Both the position numbers and the translations under genes were made by a program. 64,000 nt of DNA, taken from the NCBI GenBank assembly GCA_001447805.1, contig CP013099.1:2923181-2987180 (forward strand), written 5' to 3'. Each line of letters opens with the position of its first letter. The first letter of the stretch is position 1. Origin of the DNA: Candidatus Tenderia electrophaga (GTDB lineage: Bacteria; Pseudomonadota; Gammaproteobacteria; Tenderiales; Tenderiaceae). This document shows positions 44,693 through 53,037 of the stretch, piece by piece. Below the pieces are notes generated by a model. It was not told where the DNA came from, searched no databases, and saw only the letters and a list, made by a program, of their open reading frames with translations.

Positions 44693-45754
44693 CTAACGCA
44701 TGAGAATTGAACGTTTACCCAACTTCGATGAATTTTTATTGACGTATTTTTCCGTAACCATCAGCACCTGCACTGTGCCGCCGGGCGCTTGCTCTATACG
44801 ACGAACAAACGTCTCCGGTCGAAGATGCTCCTGGTAATATGAAATAACATTATTACGCAGCTCGGCGATTTGCCTCTCTCCCATGCCAAGCACGTGCCGC
44901 ACCTTCCTGGCGAGGTCGTCCGCATCGCCGAAAGCGATACAATTCTTCATGTGCTCAAGCCCGGGCGAGAACCACTCGGGATAATTGATAACCGGAATCA
45001 CACCCAGCGCCATCGCCTCGATCACGTTATGACACATGGGCATACATATCCCCGGCGGCGAAAGAAAGAAATCCGCCCGGGAAAGACGATCAAGCCAGAG
45101 CGCGTCATCCACCCACAGCCTGGTGGTGTCGAGTACCACGAACTTGTTGAGATAATCACCAGCAAAGGCGGCTGACAGCGTCGTTTCATCATCGAGGATC
45201 AATGAGTCGTCCGGCAGCCGCTGAAGCAGGATCTCGATTATCTCCGGTCGCGACAGCTTGACATCAGGATATTTAACCTTTGGTCGGTTATACCCATTGG
45301 TGTCACCGGAGAAAAACAGCCTGAGCCGCTTTTGACTCTTCCGCAAACACCGTAAAACACCATACATATCTTTTCCATGATGCCCCCAATGGACCGGGTG
45401 CATCGGGTAAGGCATCAAAATCGGTTTTTTCGTTAACCAATACGACGAGAAAATATCATATCCCAGCTGAATCTTGCGCTTCCATTTTTTACCGGCACAC
45501 TGCTTATCTTCGCGATCAAACAAATACACAAAGTCCTGACTATTGCCTGGAATAGCATCCGACACCTCGAGTCGGCCGAGAGATAGCGTTAACTGCCCTA
45601 TCCTTGTATCCGGATCAATACTGATCGTGTCGGATAGAATGACTCTGTAACCGCTCACGACAAACACATTTAGAATCGAAAAAATAAGCCGCCCACTCTC
45701 ACTCAGGATATGCTTATCCAGGAACCTCACATAAATGGCGGGGGCGTCATACAT
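44693..45754 (-). CDS. Exostosin-like (GT47-type) glycosyltransferase
   Basis: 353 residues. The C-terminal half contains RADFFLSPPGICMPMC followed by HNVIEAMALGVIPVINYPEW and a DADDLARKVRHVLGM segment. This pattern (S-x-F-x-L-x-P-x-G, then E-A-x2-x-G-x-I-P-V-I) resembles exostosin-family GT47 enzymes, known from heparan and plant wall synthesis. The N-terminal half is not recognisable beyond a likely GT-B fold. Alternatives are other GT-B families. It lies in the A/T-rich part of the island, 43 bases after the GT4-like gene's stop region on the same strand. Confidence 0.65.
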   Translation of the reverse strand: MYDAPAIYVRFLDKHILSESGRLIFSILNVFVVSGYRVILSDTISIDPDTRIGQLTLSLGRLEVSDAIPGNSQDFVYLFDREDKQCAGKKWKRKIQLGYDIFSSYWLTKKPILMPYPMHPVHWGHHGKDMYGVLRCLRKSQKRLRLFFSGDTNGYNRPKVKYPDVKLSRPEIIEILLQRLPDDSLILDDETTLSAAFAGDYLNKFVVLDTTRLWVDDALWLDRLSRADFFLSPPGICMPMCHNVIEAMALGVIPVINYPEWFSPGLEHMKNCIAFGDADDLARKVRHVLGMGERQIAELRNNVISYYQEHLRPETFVRRIEQAPGGTVQVLMVTEKYVNKNSSKLGKRSILMR

Positions 45755-45798
45755 ACGAAAGCCTTAACACAACATTACGCATGTCTAAGAGTTGCGGA

Positions 45799-46845
45799 TC
45801 AGAGAGCAGCAAGAATTCGCTCCCAAACACTGACCAACACCTGCTCTTCTCTGGCCGGCGAATATTCCGACGCAATAAACTCGGATGCTGCGCGGCGCTC
45901 GGCGGAAAAATACGCCTCATCCTGATTACAGGCGTCGATAATATGTTCCAACTGACGTGCATAGCCGATGATATCACCATCATTAATGGGAAAAGAAAAC
46001 TCCGGCATGAAAAACTCTTTCCCTCCCCAACCGTGATAACCCATCACGATGCAACCACAGGCCATAGCCTCGGCAGCCGGAAGTCCAAAACCCTCGCGGA
46101 ACCCAAAGCTAAGAAAGATCATAGATTCTCGCATCAGCGCCGCAACTTCTTGCTGCGGCCTGTTGATAAAAGGCACCACCTCGAATTCTTCGAGCTTGCC
46201 GCGAAACTTTAGAATATTTACAACCTGCATTGCGTCGGCCTGAGACTTAATGCGGGAAAAACAGATTTGCTTCTTCTTTTCCTTCTGAAAGAAAAACATA
46301 TCCGGATCTATCGAGAGAAAAAAGCGCTGGACATTGGCGCCAGGAAAGGCGTAGTGCACATACTCTTCGCAGTGTTCTGAATTTACAAGAACCGCCCTAA
46401 CAGATTCATCACGATAGGGCGTCTTAAGATTGCTCTTTGAGTATGAGTACCCCTTAAAGGTAAGAAAACCATTCTGGTTAAGGATAACTTTCGGTATACC
46501 CTGCCCAATCTCCGCCAAATCCGGGCCCTGGGTCTCCGTCATAACCAGAATATCATTGCATCCGATCGCAGCCGAGGCACCACCGATAATGGGAATATCA
46601 GTCAGGCCATCGTCCTTGACACACCTCCTGATCTTATTACGTGCCCGGAGAACAAGAGATCTTAGCGGAAAGCGGGTATAAGCTATCCGGGTATTATTGG
46701 GAAACCAAGTACACCTGAACCCATTTTTCTGGTGCAGAACGTAGGCAGGTATGCCATGGCTATTAAGAATATCTACATGGCGATAGATAACACGGATACC
46801 ACCGGTTGGATTGTCACTATGAGGACATAGATAGTAAATCGCCAT
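45799..46845 (-). CDS. GT4-like glycosyltransferase
   Basis: 348-residue GT-B protein. It begins AIYYLCPHSDNPTGGIRVIYRHVDIL and has LVMTETQGPDLAEIG, VILNQNGFLTF, VLVNSEHCEEYVHYAF and the donor-binding region LSFGFREGFGLPAAEAMACGCIVMGYHGWGG (split here: EGFGLPAAEAMACG is the core). It probably adds a sugar within the glycan repeat unit. It starts nine bases after the sulfotransferase stop on the same strand. Codon use is A/T-rich. Confidence 0.82.
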   Translation of the reverse strand: MAIYYLCPHSDNPTGGIRVIYRHVDILNSHGIPAYVLHQKNGFRCTWFPNNTRIAYTRFPLRSLVLRARNKIRRCVKDDGLTDIPIIGGASAAIGCNDILVMTETQGPDLAEIGQGIPKVILNQNGFLTFKGYSYSKSNLKTPYRDESVRAVLVNSEHCEEYVHYAFPGANVQRFFLSIDPDMFFFQKEKKKQICFSRIKSQADAMQVVNILKFRGKLEEFEVVPFINRPQQEVAALMRESMIFLSFGFREGFGLPAAEAMACGCIVMGYHGWGGKEFFMPEFSFPINDGDIIGYARQLEHIIDACNQDEAYFSAERRAASEFIASEYSPAREEQVLVSVWERILAAL

Positions 46846-46854
46846 AGCAGATCT

Positions 46855-48303
46855 CTATTCCTGTTCCGCGTCTTGTTGTGCAACATCCGACGCAGAGGAC
46901 GACCACAAACTAATACGTTTTAATAGCATCTGGGTGAAATTCGGATCATCCGCGCGCAAACATTTATCAATCCCGGAACCGTAATATTTCTTTAGCTCGG
47001 CCAACGATATTCTTTTTTCACAGTTTAAAACTGTAACTGTGGACATCTTCACCATGACCTTCTCGACCATGCGGCGTAGCCACCATTTTCTAGATAGCTC
47101 AGGAAACGGCTGAAACACCCACACCAGCTTGGCATTTGCAAACTTTAATCTCAACAACAATAAGACAACTCGCATAATAAATACTATTGACGTCACTTTA
47201 CTCGTAGACGATGGATGCGGCAGAGGCACTTCCTCAGTAACCCACAGGTCAGGCATCGACCCACAGACCGGATCAAGAAGAGAGCCAACGTTCTCCAGTC
47301 GCACAGAGTGACTTCCATTAGCTATAGCTTGCAAGATAGTGTCATATAGATCTCGGTGTTGGCGAGATACAAGCATCAGCTCCGAGGTGCGCAAAACAAG
47401 AGATGGAATCGTGCTTGTTGTTATTAAGTCATACCCCCATGCTCTTAATTCATCTTGCGCAATCATCTCGGACACCCGTAATTTATCGGGTAAAACATTA
47501 TTCCGCCAAGCCGCCACCTTAGATTTATCAACAGACATTGCGGCTTGATTCATATGACTTCCGGTCGTATCAAGCAACGTCTTCTCTGTACCGTCAGGAA
47601 CTAGCATACGATCGTCGAACGGCACTCCCAGAAAGAGGCAGATCTGTCGAACGATAGTTCCTGGATTCTGCACAAGATCCTCATAACGAATCGCCAGCGT
47701 ATTATTGTCATTTTCTGCAAATGTGCGGCCGCCAGAATTTGCCTGCCTCCACAGCCATAAGTTTTCATAGAAATTTGAACTTCCAAATCTAACCTTTGTC
47801 AACGAATGCGCAACATCTCTACCATCCCTAACAATAATGATTATTGGTGCTTCTGGAAAAAGGAATCGAATGAATGGAAGACAAAGAATATGATTAGGTG
47901 TCTTTTCAATCCACAATGACTTCCCATAGTGCTCACTGATTGTTTCACCTAATGCAATAAAAGCTTCTCTACCGGTAACGACCTGTCCTCCAACTCGCTC
48001 ATAGACCAGGTGAGCCGGCTTATTCCAGTCTGCCGTGGGCTTCATACTATCCACAATTTTGTATAACGAATCCGGCCATTCACGCTCAAAACACTCAGGC
48101 CCACCTGGGTATCTAAAGAGTCTGTATAGAAAATTCGTTTCAGGTGTTACACATATTTCCGAATGACGATTCAAAATTGCCGAGACGAGCGTCGTACCAC
48201 TGCGCTCCTTACCAACAACAAAAGCAGGCGAATGAAAAGCAGATCGACACTGAGAAACATTGCCGGCAGAGCGATCAAAATCAACAGTATGGGTGGTATT
48301 CAT
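46855..48303 (-). CDS. Sulfotransferase with a long C-terminal extension
   Basis: 482 residues. The first ~295 are a complete sulfotransferase: FVVGKERSGTTLVSAILNRH (28-47), WIEKTPNHIL, IIIIVRDGRDVAHSLTKV and LAIRYEDLVQNPG. The remaining ~185 residues are unusual: a hydrophobic stretch VTSIVFIMRVVLLLLRL, then ANAKLVWVFQPFPE and VTVLNCEKRISLAELKKYYG. These resemble the acceptor half of a GT-B glycosyltransferase, with no donor half. The extension may be a gene-fusion remnant or a membrane-binding part. Visible A/T-richness (one sampled 60-base line is 35% G+C) suggests foreign origin. Confidence 0.83.
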   Translation of the reverse strand: MNTTHTVDFDRSAGNVSQCRSAFHSPAFVVGKERSGTTLVSAILNRHSEICVTPETNFLYRLFRYPGGPECFEREWPDSLYKIVDSMKPTADWNKPAHLVYERVGGQVVTGREAFIALGETISEHYGKSLWIEKTPNHILCLPFIRFLFPEAPIIIIVRDGRDVAHSLTKVRFGSSNFYENLWLWRQANSGGRTFAENDNNTLAIRYEDLVQNPGTIVRQICLFLGVPFDDRMLVPDGTEKTLLDTTGSHMNQAAMSVDKSKVAAWRNNVLPDKLRVSEMIAQDELRAWGYDLITTSTIPSLVLRTSELMLVSRQHRDLYDTILQAIANGSHSVRLENVGSLLDPVCGSMPDLWVTEEVPLPHPSSTSKVTSIVFIMRVVLLLLRLKFANAKLVWVFQPFPELSRKWWLRRMVEKVMVKMSTVTVLNCEKRISLAELKKYYGSGIDKCLRADDPNFTQMLLKRISLWSSSASDVAQQDAEQE

Positions 48304-48397
48304 AATATCAGGACGAGCGGCTAATACAGATCCGCTTTAATTCTTAGCCGGAAGAGAACAAACATAACTCTTTTATATTTAACCAGGCAACTTAACG

Positions 48398-49186
48398 CTA
48401 TTGTTGCTTTCGAGCTACTAACTGACGAAGCCCAGCACGTTCAGTAACGGGAATATCAAATGGTGGTTTCTCTTGATACAACTGAAATCCACACTTTTCC
48501 AGAAAGGCACATATTTTTAGATTATCCGCACCCAAATGGGGATGAAGATCGAGAAGCAACACCAAGTCTGGATAAGTTCGTAGCGTATTTTCCGCCCCTT
48601 TTAGAACAAGCATCTCGGCTCCTTCCACATCGATTTTCATGACACGAATAGGCGTCTCCATAGCTTGTTTTTCAAGTACGCTATCCAGGGTACGAGTCTG
48701 CACCGTAATTACACCTTCTGCCCGGTTCTTTTGTCCAGGAATCAAAGTATGCCACCCACTCTTACTGCCAAGATGTAGTTCAGCAGTACCGTTTTCATCG
48801 CTTAATGCCATTTCGAAAAGCATAACGTTAGTGTAGCCATTACGACGAGCGCTTTTGTTAATCCAATGACAATTGCTAGGCTCTGGTTCAAACGCCAACA
48901 CCCGCCCTTCTTCGCCCACGAGCTTTGCGGCTAATAAAGTAAAATCCCCTTTATTTACGCCCACATCAACAAAACAGTCTTTTTCCCGCAGAAAATGCTT
49001 AAATGCCGCGTGTTTTTCTGGTTCATATCTCCCCATCGCCCGCGCAAGCATCATCTGGGATTCGGAGATATCCAGATAGATATCACCTCCAGGAACACGA
49101 TAAGGAAAATAGAAAGATGGAATAAACCGCGCCCAGCTATCATGATGTTTGAGGAGCCACTCGGCAAATACCATTTTCGCTTTCAT
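48398..49186 (-). CDS. FkbM-family methyltransferase
   Basis: 262 residues with a SAM-dependent fold of the FkbM type: FVDVGVNKGDFTLLAAKLVG (motif I), VLAFEPEPSNCHWINKSA, VMLFEMALSDENGTAELH, the TRTLDSVLEK segment, IRVMKIDVEGAEMLVLKGA and LLLDLHPHLG. FkbM enzymes O-methylate sugars and polyketides. It is the gene after wzt on the same strand (four-base gap), so it may place a methyl group on the glycan, possibly as the end mark read by the Wzt carbohydrate-binding domain. Confidence 0.9.
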   Translation of the reverse strand: MKAKMVFAEWLLKHHDSWARFIPSFYFPYRVPGGDIYLDISESQMMLARAMGRYEPEKHAAFKHFLREKDCFVDVGVNKGDFTLLAAKLVGEEGRVLAFEPEPSNCHWINKSARRNGYTNVMLFEMALSDENGTAELHLGSKSGWHTLIPGQKNRAEGVITVQTRTLDSVLEKQAMETPIRVMKIDVEGAEMLVLKGAENTLRTYPDLVLLLDLHPHLGADNLKICAFLEKCGFQLYQEKPPFDIPVTERAGLRQLVARKQQ

Positions 49187-49190
49187 TAGC

Positions 49191-50486
49191 TCAGTCCTTA
49201 ATTTTACGTGGCAGGATCGCTGATGTCTCCGGCAAGGTTGCGGGCACAGAAAAAAATTGGTTACCTAGCAATTCCCACGAGGCGTCTACATTAACAAGCC
49301 TCATCGGTGCCTGACGAGACTCTTCACTCGTTGGTCGAACCGAGAACATTCTTAATGTTTCACCGGAAAATATTACCCGCCGATACTGATCAAAAACTGC
49401 AATCCGGATACAGTAGACCCCAGGCGCTATCGGGTAAGATGGAATACAGCATTCAACCTCATATAATCCCTGGGGGAAATCCGGCCGGTTTTCGAATATG
49501 GCCGTTGAGTTAGCGGTAAGATATACAAAGTCAGTTGTATGCGTTCCGATTACGATTTCCGGCTTCTTCACAGCCTGGTTAAATCTAAATGCCACCCGGA
49601 TTCGCAATGGCTCGCCGGAATGAATCTCTTCAGTGGTTTCGCCGTGAGTATCTAGCAATACTATTTTCTCAACGTCGACTTCTCCCGAGCTTTTTATTCT
49701 TTTTCTCGACCCATGTTCCTGCGTGGAATCGGAATGAATTTTGTCATTACTACGTTGATAAAATAGGGTGCAAACTTCGCCCGAGTCTCCATCTTTCAAG
49801 ACTTTTCCATGATCAAGCAAAACAACGCGGGAACACATTCTTTCAACCTGCCTGATATTGTGACTAACAAGCAGTACAGTCCTCCCCTGCCCCTTAATTA
49901 CATCCTCCATCCGATCAAAGCACTTACGTTGAAAGGCCAGATCACCCACCGCCAGTACTTCATCAACGATCAGTATCTCCGCCTCGATACTAGTGGCGAT
50001 GGAAAAACCCAGCCGCACCTTCATGCCCGAGCTGTAGCGCTTTATCGGGGTGTCTATGAATTCTTCCAGTTCGGCGAATGCGACAATTTCGTCGACTTTC
50101 TTCTTGATCTCGGCACGGGGGATGCCGAGGATGCTGCCGTTGAGATAGATATTTTCACGGCCGGTGAGATCCCCAATCAGGCCCGCCCCCACCTCGATCA
50201 GCGGCGCCACCTTGCCGCTGACTTTAACCGAACCGCTGGTGGGCTGAACAACATTGGACAGGATTTTAAGCAGCGTACTTTTGCCGGCGCCGTTTTGCCC
50301 GATGATACCGACGACTTCGCCCGGTTCCACCTTGAAGTCGATGTCGTCCAGTGCCTTGAATACTTTGCGTTGCGGCGCAGGCTGCCCCTTCAGCCTCGCC
50401 ATCAGACCTGTCAGATTGTCTTTGAAACTGGTGAGCTGTCCCAGGCGGAATTCCTTGCTGACGTGATTGACTTCAATTGCTGACAT
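49191..50486 (-). CDS. wzt: Wzt-type ABC exporter ATPase with C-terminal glycan-binding domain
   Basis: 431 residues. The ATPase domain (1 to ~245) has Walker A IGQNGAGKST (62-71), the QPTSGSVKVSG loop, signature YSSGMKVR, Walker B ILIVDEVLAVGD and LLVSHNIRQVERM, as in KpsT/Wzt. The last ~180 residues form a beta-rich domain (VEKIVLLDTHGETTEEIHSGEPLRIRVAF, LYEVECCIPSYPIAPGVYCIRIAVFD) like the Wzt C-terminal domain that recognises capped polysaccharide ends. It works with the permease gene upstream to export an undecaprenyl-linked glycan across the inner membrane. Confidence 0.93.
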   Translation of the reverse strand: MSAIEVNHVSKEFRLGQLTSFKDNLTGLMARLKGQPAPQRKVFKALDDIDFKVEPGEVVGIIGQNGAGKSTLLKILSNVVQPTSGSVKVSGKVAPLIEVGAGLIGDLTGRENIYLNGSILGIPRAEIKKKVDEIVAFAELEEFIDTPIKRYSSGMKVRLGFSIATSIEAEILIVDEVLAVGDLAFQRKCFDRMEDVIKGQGRTVLLVSHNIRQVERMCSRVVLLDHGKVLKDGDSGEVCTLFYQRSNDKIHSDSTQEHGSRKRIKSSGEVDVEKIVLLDTHGETTEEIHSGEPLRIRVAFRFNQAVKKPEIVIGTHTTDFVYLTANSTAIFENRPDFPQGLYEVECCIPSYPIAPGVYCIRIAVFDQYRRVIFSGETLRMFSVRPTSEESRQAPMRLVNVDASWELLGNQFFSVPATLPETSAILPRKIKD

Positions 50487-50567
50487 TGGTGACTATCCTA
50501 ACTTTTTTCGCGGCTGAGGCCGCTCCTTCGGGACGGGTGATTCGGCTTTGCATAGCATAAGGATGGT

Positions 50568-51386
50568 TCAGATCACGTCCGCAAAATGGGCTTCGGCCCG
50601 CTTGAAATAGATATAACTGAGGGGCAACAGGATCAGGATGGTGATCAATCCGGGCCAGATGGCGCCGATATCCGGCGCCATACCCTGCAACATCGCCTTC
50701 TGGAAGGCGTCGATGATGCCCGCCAGGGGGTTCATCATATATAGCGTATAGAGCATGTCTGACCATTCACCCGCCGCCTGCTGAGTCAGCAGCCTTTCCT
50801 TTACCAGGGCCAGGGGATAAATGACCGGCGAAAGATACATCAGCAGGGAGAGCACGACGGGCAGGCCCGTTCTTACATCACGGTAATAGACGTTGGCGGC
50901 CGCCCCGGCAAAGGCAACGGTGAGGGAGACGATAATGGTATAGAGGATGATCAACGGCACCCAGAACACGTGGATGGTCGGCGCCATTTTGTAATACACC
51001 ATCATGCCGGCCAGGATCAGGAAACTGATACACAGTTCGACCAATTTGGTCAGCACCGAGGTAATGGGGAATATTTCTCGCGGGAAATAGATCTTTTTGA
51101 TGAGATTGGTATTTCCGACCACGCTGTTGACACCTTCGGCCGTCGCCTCCTGGAAAAAAATCCACGGCAGCAGGGCGGCGAACACCAGGATTGGATAAGG
51201 TATATCGCCGCTGTCGATACCTACGAAGCTCTTTACCACCGTAAAGATCAGCATCAGCATCAGGGGCTTGAGCAGGGCCCAGGCGATGCCCATATAGGCC
51301 TGCTTATATCGTACGGTAATAGTCTTCCAGGTCAGCGCCGCCAGCAGTTCGCGGTAGCTGTATAGATTGTTTATAACGCGCAGCAT
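50568..51386 (-). CDS. wzm: Wzm-type ABC exporter permease
   Basis: 272 residues from ATG 51386 (MLRVINNLYSYRELL); longer in-frame reading upstream has no family support. It is an ABC-2 type permease with six helices and the cytoplasmic YKQAYMGIAWALLKPLMLMLIF start, LPWIFFQEATAEGVNSVVGNTNLIKKIYFPREIFPI and a C-terminal NPLAGIIDAFQKAML. This matches polysaccharide and O-antigen exporters. Together with Wzt it forms the transport channel for the island's glycan. It is divergent from the GT4 gene at 51866. Confidence 0.93.
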   Translation of the reverse strand: MLRVINNLYSYRELLAALTWKTITVRYKQAYMGIAWALLKPLMLMLIFTVVKSFVGIDSGDIPYPILVFAALLPWIFFQEATAEGVNSVVGNTNLIKKIYFPREIFPITSVLTKLVELCISFLILAGMMVYYKMAPTIHVFWVPLIILYTIIVSLTVAFAGAAANVYYRDVRTGLPVVLSLLMYLSPVIYPLALVKERLLTQQAAGEWSDMLYTLYMMNPLAGIIDAFQKAMLQGMAPDIGAIWPGLITILILLPLSYIYFKRAEAHFADVI

Positions 51387-51865
51387 GATGTTTGCTTGTC
51401 CATCGATATTCTTATGATTCTGTATCGGCCCTAAATAACAAAATGTTACCGGGCGCACTAGCTGATGAGCCGTTTTCTTCCAAGCGGCAGGGCGGGATTT
51501 TAACATCTTTGTCGGGATGGGTATTATCGAGGTAAACACGCAGGCGGACTGATGACACCACACCGGATATGTCGATTTTCTTTACAGCCGTTGGAGGGTA
51601 GCGCCCGCTATCGCAGCGGCTTCTCCCGTACCCGGGCAAGCGCGGGGATTTCGACACCGTGAGATACGCATGGGGAGGCCCATAGCGCCATACTCCACTA
51701 ATACACTTATTAGTTATAAGGTTATTGATGGCGTTCGCGCTTTGGGCGGGGGTACGGTATTCTGCGCGGTCAAACGCATCTCCTGTAGCGCCCTGCGAAA
51801 CCGGGTCGGCGACCCAACCCTTTCCATCGGCGTGGAAGGTAAAAACAGGTATAAGTCACACATAA
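51387..51865. other. Divergent intergenic region between wzm and a GT4 gene
   Basis: About 480 bases; must contain promoters for the wzm-wzt-fkbM unit and for the plus-strand GT4 gene. CTAATA (51698-51703) and TATTAG (51708-51713) form a short dyad that could be an operator. Frames crossing the region do not resemble known proteins. No JUMPstart-like sequence was noticed. Confidence 0.4.
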
Positions 51866-52972
51866 ATGAATAATAGCGCCGAAAAGATCATCGTTTGTTT
51901 TACCGCGAATTCCGCCTTTGAATGGGGCGGTGCAAGCCGGGTCCTGTTCACCAACCTGCGGCTGCTCGACAGATCAAAATTCGAGCCCATCGTCCTTTTG
52001 CCTTATCGGGGCCGCATCATCCCCACCCTTGAGTCCCTGGGTATTCGTTATGAGGTCTGGGGAAAACTGCACGAACCCCAGGGCATTCTCGAGTATTTAA
52101 AGACGCTGTATCGATTCATACGCTTCCTGAAGCAGAACAAAGTCCGCATCCTCCACATCAACGGGGTCTACTGGCGACCGGCCGAGGTCTTGGCGGCCAA
52201 GCTGGCGGGCGTTCCCATTGTGACTCACTACCATGTTCTTCCCAAAGAACCCGGTCCGTTCGTCAAATATTCATCCCTTATCGTCGCCGTTTCGGAATAT
52301 ATCTCCAAACATGCCTTGCCGCCGGGTGTACCAAAGCGCGTGCTGCACAACGCCGTCGAGCCGGAAAAGTTTACCCAGGGCATCAGCATACGCGGTGAAT
52401 TGGGGATCGATACCGACAAGGTGGTGGTCAGCTTCATCGGCCAGATCAAGAAGATCAAGGGGGTGGATCTGTTCATCGCTATGGCCAAGCGCCTGCAGCA
52501 CGACGATGTCGTCTTTATCATCGCCGGCAAATGCCGTAAGCCGGCGGATGAGGGCAACGCCTATACCGAGGAGGCGCTGCGGGCGGAAATCGGCGACACT
52601 CCGAATATCCACTATGTCGGGTTCCGGGAAGATATTCCCAATATTTACGCCTCGTCAGACATGATCGTGGTTCCCTCCCGCTGGGAGGAACCCTTCGGCC
52701 TGATTCTGCTCGAGGCCGGGGCGGTGTCGAAACCGGTGGTAGCCGCTCAGGTCGGCGGCATTCCGGAAGTGGTTGTGCATGGCGAAACCGGCTATCTGTT
52801 TCCTAAAGAGGACCTGGATACGATGACACTCCAGGTCGAGACATTGGTGTCGGATGCCGCTCTAAGGACCAGAATGGGTGCACAGGCGCGGGAACATATC
52901 GAGCGGCATTTTACCCATCAACCCGTAAGAGCCCTGGAACAGACCTATCTCGACCTGTTGGACCAAAAATGA
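51866..52972 (+). CDS. GT4-family glycosyltransferase
   Basis: 368-residue GT-B enzyme: CFTANSAFEWGGASRVLFTNL, LLPYRGRIIPTLESLGI, RILHINGVYWRPAEVLAAKL, YHVLPKEPGPFVKYS, VLHNAVEPEKF, VSFIGQIKKIKGVDLFI, IHYVGFREDIPNIYASSD and SRWEEPFGLILLEAGAV with the donor glutamates. It is a single gene between divergent wzm and the convergent O-ligase gene. The donor is unknown. Confidence 0.92.
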   Translation: MNNSAEKIIVCFTANSAFEWGGASRVLFTNLRLLDRSKFEPIVLLPYRGRIIPTLESLGIRYEVWGKLHEPQGILEYLKTLYRFIRFLKQNKVRILHINGVYWRPAEVLAAKLAGVPIVTHYHVLPKEPGPFVKYSSLIVAVSEYISKHALPPGVPKRVLHNAVEPEKFTQGISIRGELGIDTDKVVVSFIGQIKKIKGVDLFIAMAKRLQHDDVVFIIAGKCRKPADEGNAYTEEALRAEIGDTPNIHYVGFREDIPNIYASSDMIVVPSRWEEPFGLILLEAGAVSKPVVAAQVGGIPEVVVHGETGYLFPKEDLDTMTLQVETLVSDAALRTRMGAQAREHIERHFTHQPVRALEQTYLDLLDQK

Positions 52973-53037
52973 CCGGGTGCTGATGTCATTGAAACCCACC
53001 CCGAAACCGGTACCCGAAACGGTCTTATAAACGGGGC

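Noticed and set aside
51670-51873. Short plus-strand frame upstream of the GT4 gene at 51866
   Set aside because: No ribosome site or recognisable family, and it overlaps the real start; treated as intergenic.
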